From NCBI GenBank assembly GCA_007129655.1, contig SKVC01000065.1, positions 1 to 8,554 of the forward strand: a DNA stretch of 8,554 bases. The letters run 5' to 3'. Positions 1-5,929 of this stretch are shown one piece after another. This stretch comes from Thermoplasmata archaeon (GTDB lineage Archaea; Thermoplasmatota; Thermoplasmata; Halarchaeoplasmatales; Halarchaeoplasmataceae). Each line of letters starts with the position of its first letter. Within the stretch, counting starts at the first letter, position 1. Under the pieces are notes generated by a model that was not told the origin of the DNA, searched no databases, and worked only from the letters and a program-made list of their open reading frames with translations. The translations under genes were made by a program, and so were the position numbers.

Positions 1-192
1 GTTACGACTGGTCTGTGGAAAATCTTATTCTGTAATTATCTTGTTATCGTTTGCCTTGATCATGTTATTCTAGAACAGTATATATGAAAAACGTTATCGT
101 CAAGCTTCACCCCGTGTTCGATCCACAGCGTTCGTGGATGCTCTCCTAGAAAGACCGCATAGGTTCGACGAAAACTTTGCGGAAAACAATCA
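1..192. other. noncoding left edge
   Basis: No open reading frame of convincing length or composition lies here on either strand. The stretch is AT-rich up to about base 100. It holds a TATA-like box at 79-85, an 8-base palindrome TTCTAGAA at 69-76, and a small hairpin at 121-139 with 6-base arms ATCCAC/GTGGAT and a 7-base loop. The hairpin lies about 55 bases beyond the stop codon of the leftward TPR gene. It could mark the end of that transcript, but no T-run accompanies it. Confidence 0.5.
79..85 (-). promoter_or_regulatory. possible TATA box for a leftward gene outside the window
   Basis: TATATAT stands out in an AT-rich stretch. If read leftward it would start transcription near base 56, toward a gene beyond the left edge. 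Read rightward it would have no gene to serve, since the TPR gene runs the other way. The sequence alone does not settle the orientation. Confidence 0.2.
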
Positions 193-1473
193 TCACTTCA
201 ACTCTTCCAAATATTTTTTCACACGACTGCTGGTTATGGTTTCCTGTTTATCGCCGTGTATCTCTATTGCTCGCTGCAGCATATCGACTGCTTTGCCTGT
301 ACGATCGTTTTCATGGAGCATCCTGGCGTACTCGAGTAGTGTGATCTCTTCGTAATCCGGTGCTTTGGAGTCCTTGATAAACTGCAAACTCTCTTGGAAA
401 CATTCGTCGGCTCTGTCGTAGTATCCCTTCACCTTGTAGGCCTTTCCCTCCATGCATTTAACCCGGGATCTTCCTAGAGAATGATCGAAAGCTTCCATTA
501 TCTTCTGTGCATCGTGACATCTTTCCAGGGCTTCATCGGCACGACCGACTTCACAGAGTGCACTGGCCAGATTAAAACTTGACCAGCCCTGCATGAACAT
601 GTGACCGCTTTCTTTGCATAGATCTACGCCTTTTTCGTAATAGTTTATCGCTGTGGAGAAATTTTCGTAATCTTCGTAAACCCGAGCCATATTGTTGTAA
701 ACAGAGCCTGCGGGTCCTTTCATCCCCATAGCTTCATATATATCGATGGCTTTCTTGCAGTACTCGATTGCCTTTTTCTTATCGGAAAGATCAAGCTGGA
801 TGTTGCCTATCCCTCTGTATATGGCTGCCTTTCTGACTTGTTTTTCTCGCTCTAGGGCCAGAGCGTGTTTCGGCATCTTATCTATGTGTTCAAAGGCCCC
901 TTGTGCGGTTTCCAAGGCCTTTTTATGTTCTCCCTGCCGCCATAAGGCACTTGAAATACCATCTATGAATCGTGCCTTGGCACCGCGATCTGTGGTTTCC
1001 TTCAGAGCTTTTTTGTATAATTCTTCGCACTTTTCGTAATCTTCTGTACGCTGATATATGTATCCCATTTTTCCGTATATCTCTGCTTTTTCATCGCGGG
1101 TTCCGTCAAAATCTTCAAGAGCGGATCCGTATAATTCCAAGGCATCTTTTAATCGACCCATCTCGCTGATCGCATCGGCCAGGTCTGACTTTCGTCTCCA
1201 TTCTTCTTTACTTGCGTCCGGGAGCAGTTTTTCCGCGTCTTCTATTTTCTGTCGCACGGTCTCTGCCTTTTCATCACCGAAAAGTTTGATAGCATCGTAT
1301 ACCCCCTTTGAAAGGATTCTTAGCTGCCTTCTATCTAGACGGTCGAAATCTATATCGTTTACATCGCACTGTCTTTTGATGATGGACCTACCCAATCTTT
1401 CTCCATAGGACGATTCCATGACCTTTGTCAAGTAATCTGAAACATTCAATTCTTCCCCGCTTTTTTGCTTCAT
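193..1473 (-). CDS. tetratricopeptide repeat (TPR) protein
   Basis: A 426-residue soluble protein with no signal peptide or membrane segment. Residues 1 to about 85 form a charged, helical N-terminal region with no motif I recognise. From about 95 to 407 there are roughly eight TPR-like helical hairpins, near residues 95-125, 130-160, 166-196, 214-247, 256-290, 296-330, 336-366 and 374-407. They show the usual spacing of small and aromatic residues, for example YGKMGYIYQRTEDYEKCEEL and YNNMARVYEDYENFSTAINY. TPR arrays bind other proteins, so a scaffold or adaptor role is likely, but no partner can be named. The ATG at 1473 has no clear ribosome binding site and lies about 28 bases from an AT-rich palindromic box, so a leaderless or very short-leader transcript is likely. 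The gene stands alone and diverges from the formate-tetrahydrofolate ligase gene. Confidence 0.85.
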   Translation of the reverse strand: MKQKSGEELNVSDYLTKVMESSYGERLGRSIIKRQCDVNDIDFDRLDRRQLRILSKGVYDAIKLFGDEKAETVRQKIEDAEKLLPDASKEEWRRKSDLADAISEMGRLKDALELYGSALEDFDGTRDEKAEIYGKMGYIYQRTEDYEKCEELYKKALKETTDRGAKARFIDGISSALWRQGEHKKALETAQGAFEHIDKMPKHALALEREKQVRKAAIYRGIGNIQLDLSDKKKAIEYCKKAIDIYEAMGMKGPAGSVYNNMARVYEDYENFSTAINYYEKGVDLCKESGHMFMQGWSSFNLASALCEVGRADEALERCHDAQKIMEAFDHSLGRSRVKCMEGKAYKVKGYYDRADECFQESLQFIKDSKAPDYEEITLLEYARMLHENDRTGKAVDMLQRAIEIHGDKQETITSSRVKKYLEELK

Positions 1474-1495
1474 TATCCATTGAGTGATTTCTGTG

Positions 1496-1505
1496 ATATT
1501 AATAT
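1496..1505 (-). promoter_or_regulatory. TATA-like box for the TPR gene
   Basis: The perfect palindrome ATATTAATAT is centred about 28 bases before the TPR gene's start codon. This is the spacing expected of an archaeal TATA box serving a leaderless or nearly leaderless mRNA. Because it is palindromic it could also be read rightward, but the start codon of the next gene is more than 55 bases away in that direction. Confidence 0.45.
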
Positions 1506-1532
1506 TTTGCCCGTTAGCATAAACGATAATCG

Positions 1533-1538
1533 TTTTAA
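1533..1538 (+). promoter_or_regulatory. TATA-like box for the formate-tetrahydrofolate ligase operon
   Basis: TTTTAA is centred about 28 bases before the ATG at 1564. There is no ribosome binding site in front of that ATG, so transcription probably begins at or next to the start codon. The box and the start codon support each other: both point to 1564 and not to an upstream alternative start. Confidence 0.45.
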
Positions 1539-1563
1539 CCCCCTACCATATTACACATACAAC

Positions 1564-3231
1564 ATGAGAACCGATGTAGATATAGCTCAGGAAGCAGAAC
1601 TAGAATCAATGGACAGTATAGCCGCCAAGCTCGGATTGGGACCGGATGATATCGAGTTATGGGGAGCTAACAAGGCCAAGCTTACCATAGAGGCTGTTAG
1701 AAATTACAGGGATAAAAAAGGCGGAAAGTTGATCCTTGTCACCGCCATGACCCCGACCAGAAGCGGTGAGGGAAAGACAACGGTTACCATCGGCCTCGCA
1801 CAGGCACTCTCCAAACTAGGTAAAAAAGCTACCTTAGGTATAAGAGAACCATCCATCGGTCCTACCATGGGGATAAAGGGCGGTGCCGCCGGAGGGGGTT
1901 ACTCACAAGTTCTGCCCATGGAAGATATCAATCTTCATTTCACCGGAGATATGCACGCGATCGGTATCGCACATAATCTACTGTCCGCGCTGATAAACAA
2001 CCATCTGCACAGAGGTAATAAATTAGATCTGGATTCACGAAGGATATTGTGGCCCAGGGTTCTAGATATGAATGATCGTGCTCTACGGAATACAGTTGTT
2101 GGGCTAGGGGGTAAAAGTCATGGAATGCCAAACGAGAATTCCTTCGGGATTACGGCATCATCGGAAGTGATGGCCATATTATGTTTATCAAATGGTCTAA
2201 CGGAGCTTAAAGAAAAAATCTCACAGATACTCATCGGCTATACATACGACGACTCACCTGTTTACTCCCATGATATCGGTGGTATTGGTGCCATGGGTGC
2301 ACTTCTTAAACATGCAATCAAACCTAATCTGGTGCAAACCATCGAAGGAGTACCGGCCTTTGTACACGGCGGTCCCTTCGCCAATATAGCTCACGGTACC
2401 AGCAGCCTTGTTTCCACCAAGGTGGGACTTGCCCTTTCCGATTACTTCGTCACAGAGGCCGGCTTCGGCTCGGATCTTGGTGCTGAGAAATTCTTCAACA
2501 TCGTATGTCGCCAGGGCGGACTTGAGCCCGATGCTGTTGTAATGGTGGTCACCGTACGAGCACTGAAAAGACAGGGCGGCGTTTCTAATAAAAATTTGAA
2601 GGAAAAGAACGTACCCGCGATGAAGCGTGGACTGGATAATCTTTCAAAACATCTTGAAAATATCCAGATGTTCGGACTCCCGACGGTGGTAGCGATCAAC
2701 CGCTTCCCGTCCGATAGCGACGAAGAGATAGAATATCTGGTCAAACTATGCGATAGTATCGAGGTACCTTCGGCAGTTGTAGACGTACACAAAAAGGGTG
2801 GACAGGGAGGTATCGAACTGGCCGAAAATGTGGTGAAACAGTGTTCCGGACAATCGAGATTCAGCCCGCTATATCCGCTGAAGGAAGAACCTAAAGAAAA
2901 GATACACGACATAGCCACCAAGATATACGGAGCCAAGAACGTAGTTTACACTCCACAGGCGGAAAAAGATCTGCGTCTGATAGATAAGATAGGGCTTAAA
3001 GAGCTGCCGGTATGTATGGTAAAAACACATTATTCACTATCTGACGATCGTAAGCTTCTCGGTCGACCGGTGGGATTCAAGATCAAGATACACGAAGTAC
3101 GTGTCAGTGCCGGTGCCGGATTTATCATACCCATGGCAGGCGATATCACCACCATGCCGGGACTGCCAAAAAGGCCGGCTGCCCTGGATATAGATGTGGG
3201 GGAAGACGGGAGGATAACAGGACTGTTCTGA
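1564..3231 (+). CDS. fhs: formate-tetrahydrofolate ligase (10-formyl-THF synthetase)
   Basis: Joins formate to tetrahydrofolate using ATP, giving 10-formyl-tetrahydrofolate in the cytoplasm. The 555-residue length from ATG 1564 matches the family's usual 555-560. The ATP-binding loop TPTRSGEGKTT is at residues 63-73 (the usual form begins TPxxxGEGKTT). It is followed by the family signature with REPSIGPTMGIKGGAAGGGY and then PMEDINLHFTGDMHAI. The conserved C-terminal part with AGAGFIIPMAGDITTMPGLP is present, so the enzyme looks complete. The frame is open further upstream to a TTG at 1465, but the added 33 residues are unlike the family and would overlap the divergent gene; the TATA-like box also favours 1564. 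It is first in an operon with thyX (9-base gap) and a GTPase gene. FolD, its usual partner in folate one-carbon metabolism, lies at 5081-5923 on the other strand. Confidence 0.97.
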   Translation: MRTDVDIAQEAELESMDSIAAKLGLGPDDIELWGANKAKLTIEAVRNYRDKKGGKLILVTAMTPTRSGEGKTTVTIGLAQALSKLGKKATLGIREPSIGPTMGIKGGAAGGGYSQVLPMEDINLHFTGDMHAIGIAHNLLSALINNHLHRGNKLDLDSRRILWPRVLDMNDRALRNTVVGLGGKSHGMPNENSFGITASSEVMAILCLSNGLTELKEKISQILIGYTYDDSPVYSHDIGGIGAMGALLKHAIKPNLVQTIEGVPAFVHGGPFANIAHGTSSLVSTKVGLALSDYFVTEAGFGSDLGAEKFFNIVCRQGGLEPDAVVMVVTVRALKRQGGVSNKNLKEKNVPAMKRGLDNLSKHLENIQMFGLPTVVAINRFPSDSDEEIEYLVKLCDSIEVPSAVVDVHKKGGQGGIELAENVVKQCSGQSRFSPLYPLKEEPKEKIHDIATKIYGAKNVVYTPQAEKDLRLIDKIGLKELPVCMVKTHYSLSDDRKLLGRPVGFKIKIHEVRVSAGAGFIIPMAGDITTMPGLPKRPAALDIDVGEDGRITGLF

Positions 3232-3237
3232 GTGATC
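3232..3237 (+). promoter_or_regulatory. ribosome binding site of thyX
   Basis: GTGATC, complementary to the 3' end of archaeal 16S rRNA, sits three bases before ATG 3241 and directly after the stop codon of the previous gene. The same GTG could be read as an in-frame start four codons earlier. Its match to a ribosome binding site argues that it is not the start. Confidence 0.5.
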
Positions 3238-3240
3238 ATC

Positions 3241-3906
3241 ATGAAAGTAGAACTTATAAACCACACACCTGACCCAGACCGGGCGGCGGCTCACGCTGCA
3301 CTTAACTGCTACCGCGAGAAAATACCGGATAAGGAGGAGATGGATAACGGATTGATACTAGACATCTTGAACCAAATAAAAGATAGCGGACACCACAGTG
3401 TCATCGAGCATGCTTCATTCACATTCGCCGTTCACGGAGTTTCCAGAGCACTTACACACCAGTTGGTAAGGCACAGACTGGCATCCTACAGCCAGCAGAG
3501 TCAGAGATACGTAGATATAGACGACTTTCAACCGGTGATACCGGAATCGATTCTAGATGACGAGCATGCTTCAGAGATATTTAACGATCTGATGGAAAAG
3601 ATCCAAAAAATTTACAACGAATTGAAAGATAGCGACATCCACAAAGAAGATGCTAGGTATGTACTGCCCAACGCCACGAAAACGAACATCATAATCACCA
3701 TGAACGCCCGTGAATTATGGCATTTTTTTTCTTTAAGATGCTGCCGAAGGGCGCAGTGGGAGATACGTGATATGGCAGATAGGATGCTTGAACTCTGCAA
3801 AGATGTTTCCCCGATCATATTCGAAAACGCCGGTGCACCGTGTCTTCGAGGACCGTGTCCTGAGATACCAGAATTTTCGTGTGGTAAGCCCATGAGGAAT
3901 GATTGA
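3241..3906 (+). CDS. thyX: flavin-dependent thymidylate synthase ThyX
   Basis: Makes dTMP from dUMP using methylene-tetrahydrofolate as carbon donor and FAD with NADPH as reductant. It usually works as a homotetramer. The 221-residue protein has the ThyX signature RHRxxSxxxxSxR at residues 77-89 (RHRLASYSQQSQR), preceded by the conserved HHSVIEHASFTF segment at 51-62 that helps bind FAD and dUMP. The segment RYVLPNATKTN and the downstream LRCCRRAQWEIR are also typical. The tail holds three cysteines within about 20 residues (C-x4-C ... SCGKP), as in some archaeal and clostridial ThyX proteins; a structural or metal role is only a guess. The start at ATG 3241 is set by the GTGATC ribosome binding site and by the typical N-terminus MKVELINHTPDP. 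It lies second in the operon and shares one base with the GTPase gene's start. Confidence 0.96.
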   Translation: MKVELINHTPDPDRAAAHAALNCYREKIPDKEEMDNGLILDILNQIKDSGHHSVIEHASFTFAVHGVSRALTHQLVRHRLASYSQQSQRYVDIDDFQPVIPESILDDEHASEIFNDLMEKIQKIYNELKDSDIHKEDARYVLPNATKTNIIITMNARELWHFFSLRCCRRAQWEIRDMADRMLELCKDVSPIIFENAGAPCLRGPCPEIPEFSCGKPMRND

Positions 3907-4553
3907 TGAAAACAAGATACGCGTTCAAAGTTGTGCTCATCGGTGACGGAGCCGTGGGAAAGACTTCTCTGGTAAGAAGATTTGTAGACCAGAAGTTCGA
4001 TGACGACTATATCACTACCATCGGGGTGAACGTTAAGAAAAAAGTTATACCGGAGTTTAGAACGATACTCTCCATATGGGATATCTTCGGTCAAAAGTCT
4101 CTCGCCCCTCAACTGCACTCTAAATACTATCAGGGAGCGAAAGGAGCGTTGATTGTCTTCGATATCACTCGGAAGAACACCTTAGATAACCTGGACGATT
4201 GGATCAACGATCTTTACAAGGTGACCGGGCCTATTCCAGTTTACATACTGGCAAACAAGGTAGATTTGATCACCGACTTTCAAAAAGAGATGGGTATCAG
4301 CTTGAACAGGAGCACACAAAAACGATTCCATCAGTATATGGTTGACCGCCATTACGTAGAAAGCCTGTATCTCAAGGAGCCGGAGTACCAACCGGTCACC
4401 TCGGATATCATACGGAAATGGTACGGAGCTAGAAAGAAAAGGAACAAGAAACTCTCCGGCTGCCATCTAACCAGTGCTAAAACCGGAAAGAACGTCGAGA
4501 ACGCTTTTAGGTATCTGACTAAAACTCTACTCGAAGAGACTGCAAGAAGATAG
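3906..4553 (+). CDS. Ras/Rab-like small GTPase with an enlarged G4-G5 region
   Basis: A 215-residue protein of the Ras superfamily. G1 is GDGAVGKTS (residues 13-21), the G2 threonine lies in TTIGVN (37-42), G3 is WDIFGQ (58-63), G4 is NKVD (117-120) and G5 is TSAK (189-192), so GTP binding is very likely. Two things differ from classical Rab proteins. G3 reads DIFGQ where DTAGQ is usual, although the catalytic-type glutamine is kept. G4 and G5 are about 70 residues apart, against about 30 in Ras; the extra 40 or so residues are basic and aromatic (around 134-183). No C-terminal prenylation cysteine is present. ATG 3906 overlaps the thyX stop codon (TGATG) and has GAGG eight bases upstream, so it is translationally coupled. 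Its regulators and role are unknown. The stop codon lies in a sequence resembling the end of the nearby tRNA-Cys gene. Confidence 0.9.
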   Translation: MKTRYAFKVVLIGDGAVGKTSLVRRFVDQKFDDDYITTIGVNVKKKVIPEFRTILSIWDIFGQKSLAPQLHSKYYQGAKGALIVFDITRKNTLDNLDDWINDLYKVTGPIPVYILANKVDLITDFQKEMGISLNRSTQKRFHQYMVDRHYVESLYLKEPEYQPVTSDIIRKWYGARKKRNKKLSGCHLTSAKTGKNVENAFRYLTKTLLEETARR

Positions 4554-4570
4554 AGCTAGGGGTGGGAATC
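4550..4570 (-). repeat. partial copy 1 of the tRNA-Cys 3' end
   Basis: Matches the end of the tRNA-Cys gene and its first trailer bases (4964-4986) with a few changes: ATAGAGCT is shared, then AGGGGTGGGAATC where the gene has GGGGGAGGGAATC. It includes the stop codon of the GTPase gene (4551-4553). It is followed at once on the + strand by the 59-base tandem repeat. Confidence 0.65.
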
Positions 4571-4752
4571 CAGTCAGAATATTCACTGCGTTCATATCCT
4601 AACAGCTCGTGAAGCAAACCTTCACTCACCAGTCTGAATATTCTCTGCGTTCATATCCTAACAGCTCGTGAAGCAAACCTTCACTCACCAGTCTGAATAT
4701 TCTCTGCGTTCATATCCTAACAGCTCGTGTATTTTAAGTAAAATACACTCAC
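4571..4752 (+). repeat. 59-base tandem repeat with a swapped hairpin in the last copy
   Basis: Copies begin at 4571, 4630 and 4689, exactly 59 bases apart. Copies 1 and 2 differ at only two positions, in the first 20 bases. Each unit contains the palindrome GAATATTC, then CATATCCTAACAGCTC, then a hairpin with arms GTGAAG/CTTCAC and loop CAAAC (4609-4625 and 4668-4684), then CTCAC. In copy 3 the sequence agrees up to GTG at 4729. The hairpin is then replaced by another with perfect 10-base arms GTGTATTTTA/TAAAATACAC and a 2-base loop (4727-4748), again ending in CACTCAC. Confidence 0.92.
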
Positions 4753-4770
4753 GAACCCCTTTATGGGTTC
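4753..4770 (+). repeat. small hairpin after the tandem repeat
   Basis: Perfect 6-base arms GAACCC/GGGTTC around a 6-base loop, directly after the last CACTCAC of the tandem repeat and followed by TCTCACTCC. It continues the local pattern of a small hairpin followed by a CTCAC-type tract. There is no T-run after it, so a terminator is unlikely. Confidence 0.6.
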
Positions 4771-4799
4771 TCTCACTCCTATAACAGAAAAGTGAAAAA

Positions 4800-4823
4800 A
4801 TAGAGCTGGGGGTGGGAATCGAA
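4800..4823 (-). repeat. partial copy 2 of the tRNA-Cys 3' end
   Basis: ATAGAGCTGGGGG, one changed base, then GGGAATCGAA: 23 of 24 bases match the tRNA-Cys 3' end and its trailer. It is followed by CAGTCAGAA, the same bases that open the 59-base tandem repeat at 4571. Next come a hairpin with arms AGAAA/TTTCT around AAA (about 4829-4841) and a pyrimidine-rich stretch. Confidence 0.85.
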
Positions 4824-4885
4824 CAGTCAGAAAAAATTTCTAACATTCTCATCCCATCCTCATCTTTTCTCCCTCTGGTCGAAAA

Positions 4886-4902
4886 GCTGGGGGTGGGAAT
4901 CG
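4886..4902 (-). repeat. partial copy 3 of the tRNA-Cys 3' end
   Basis: GCTGGGGGTGGGAATCG plus a following A matches the tRNA-Cys 3' end with one change. It begins 81 bases after the equivalent point of copy 2 and 84 bases before the true gene. It is followed by a small hairpin with arms AATC/GATT around AAA (4912-4922), which resembles a hairpin near tRNA-Ala. Confidence 0.8.
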
Positions 4903-4968
4903 ATATATCGCAATCAAAGATTCCAATAATCGATTCCCTCGTTTAAAACAATAATTGAAATAATATAG

Positions 4969-5041
4969 AGCTGGGGGAGGGAATCGAACCCCCGGGAAAC
5001 CGCTCTGCAGGCGGTCACATTAGCCGCTCTGTCACCCCAGC
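4969..5041 (-). tRNA. tRNA-Cys (anticodon GCA)
   Basis: A 73-base cloverleaf without intron or encoded CCA. The acceptor stem GCTGGGG/CCCCAGC is fully paired and position 73 is U, the base expected of tRNA-Cys. The anticodon arm is ACCGC-CTGCAGA-GCGGT with all five pairs, giving anticodon GCA. The variable loop is TTCCC, and the T arm is GGGGG-TTCGATT-CCCTC with one G-U pair (G50-U64). The D stem has three good pairs and a G-A pair at its end. It follows folD on the same strand with its own TATA-like box. Three partial copies of its 3' end lie beyond it, and all of them have the complement of A at position 64 where this gene has U. Confidence 0.97.
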
Positions 5042-5071
5042 ATGGTGAGTTTTGATAAAAAAGAAGGTCAG

Positions 5072-5083
5072 GTATAATCTTTA
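5072..5083 (-). promoter_or_regulatory. TATA-like box of tRNA-Cys
   Basis: On the minus strand the folD stop codon TAA runs directly into AGATTATAC. This box is centred about 35 bases before the first base of the tRNA, so transcription would start roughly 8 bases upstream of it. A second AT-rich stretch at about 5054-5062 is too close to the tRNA to serve as the TATA box. Confidence 0.5.
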
Positions 5084-5923
5084 CGGTAGTAGTTTTACGT
5101 AGGCATCATAGGTATTTTCCAGCAATGAGAGTACCGTGGTCGGACCGACACCGCCCGGAACGGGAGTGATCTTAGCTACTATCTTCTTGGCATCTTCGAA
5201 GTTAACGTCCCCCACCAATTCTCCGCTTTCCAGCCGGTTCATACCCACATCGATGACCACTGCGTTCTCCTTCAGCATGTCCGCCGATAACAGATGCGGT
5301 ACGCCTGCGGCGGATATGAGAACATCCGCTCGTGATGTATGTTCTGATAGATTTTCGGTGAACTCGTGAACAACGGTTACCGTCGTGTTGCGATTGAGCA
5401 GCAATATGGCCATGGGCTTCCCCACTATCATGCTGTGACTTACGATGCAAACCTCAGTGCCCTTTAACTCAACCTCTTCGTGATCAAGCATGGTCAATAT
5501 GCCTTTGGGTGTGCATGGAACCCGAACTTCGGTGCCGGCTATCAAGCTGCCCAGATTTACCGGATGCATACCTTCCACATCCTTTATCGGATCGATTTCT
5601 GATATCAATCTATTGGTGTCTATTCCTTTGGGCAAAGGCATCTGAAGTAAAATTCCGTCTACTGCATCATCTTCGTTCATAGAACGTATCTTGTCTATCA
5701 ATTCTGATTCTGTTACCGTATCTTCATAACGATGAGTTACAGAGTCAATACCGACTCGTTTGCATCCTTTATCCTTTGTCCCTAGATACACTTTGGAGCC
5801 TTCATCTTCTCCGGCGAGGATAGTGTCCAACCTGGGCGGTCTATCCAATTCTTCGATCTTTTTCTTGAGAATCGCTTCCTTCTCAGAAGCTATCTTTCTA
5901 CCATCTATGATATGCGCAGACAT
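5081..5923 (-). CDS. folD: bifunctional methylene-THF dehydrogenase / methenyl-THF cyclohydrolase FolD
   Basis: Interconverts 5,10-methylene-, methenyl- and 10-formyl-tetrahydrofolate in the cytoplasm, linking the ligase at 1564-3231 with ThyX. It has 280 residues, normal for FolD. The catalytic Y-x3-K is at 46-50 (YLGTK). LLQMPLP is at 92-98, followed by DPIKDVEGMHPVNLG (111-125) and PCTPKGI (136-142). The dinucleotide-binding part has VGKPMA (167-172) and NTTVTVVHEFT (179-189), and PVPGGVGPTT is at 254-263. The loop often written GRSxxVG is SHSMIVG here, and the HSRT that often follows is HEFT, so the preference between NADP and NAD is uncertain. ATG 5923 has a strong AGGTGATC ribosome binding site four bases upstream, which overlaps the stop codon of trmO. 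It is last of the protein genes in the sucC-trmO-folD operon. Confidence 0.96.
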   Translation of the reverse strand: MSAHIIDGRKIASEKEAILKKKIEELDRPPRLDTILAGEDEGSKVYLGTKDKGCKRVGIDSVTHRYEDTVTESELIDKIRSMNEDDAVDGILLQMPLPKGIDTNRLISEIDPIKDVEGMHPVNLGSLIAGTEVRVPCTPKGILTMLDHEEVELKGTEVCIVSHSMIVGKPMAILLLNRNTTVTVVHEFTENLSEHTSRADVLISAAGVPHLLSADMLKENAVVIDVGMNRLESGELVGDVNFEDAKKIVAKITPVPGGVGPTTVLSLLENTYDAYVKLLP

Positions 5924-5929
5924 TATGGA

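Larger units (their letters stand above)
4554..4968. other. repeat-rich noncoding region between convergent operons
   Basis: About 415 bases without a gene. It contains three partial copies of the tRNA-Cys 3' end, a 59-base tandem repeat with about 2.7 copies, and several small hairpins. These are listed separately. Most of the sequence between hairpins is pyrimidine-rich on the + strand, with CTCAC, CTCATC and CCCTC tracts. Next to the tRNA 3' end (about 4941-4968) it becomes AT-rich and reads T-rich on the minus strand, which could end the tRNA-Cys transcript. Confidence 0.8.

Noticed and set aside
25..63. A 12-codon leftward reading frame after a TATA-like box.
   Set aside because: Too short, with no ribosome binding site or recognisable sequence; likely chance.
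111..139. GTGTTCGATCCAC looks like the T arm of a tRNA, followed by a 6-base hairpin.
   Set aside because: No acceptor, D or anticodon arm can be drawn around it: the would-be 3' acceptor strand has no partner about 65 bases upstream, and one T-stem pair fails. A chance match is more likely, although a decayed tRNA fragment cannot be excluded given the other fragments here.
1465..1563. A 33-residue N-terminal extension of formate-tetrahydrofolate ligase from a TTG codon.
   Set aside because: It overlaps the start of the divergent gene and both promoter boxes, and would make the protein longer than the family.
2442..2936. A long minus-strand frame inside the formate-tetrahydrofolate ligase gene, and similar frames opposite thyX, folD and trmO.
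   Set aside because: They are rich in serine, proline and threonine, as expected of antisense shadows, and lie entirely over well-identified genes.
4571..4752. The 59-base repeats considered as a CRISPR array.
   Set aside because: The copies are directly joined and nearly identical along their whole length, with no unique spacers, and no cas gene is nearby.
4753..4770. Hairpin GAACCC/GGGTTC considered as a terminator of the rightward operon.
   Set aside because: No T-run follows, and archaeal termination mostly depends on T-runs and not on hairpins. It fits the local repeat pattern better.
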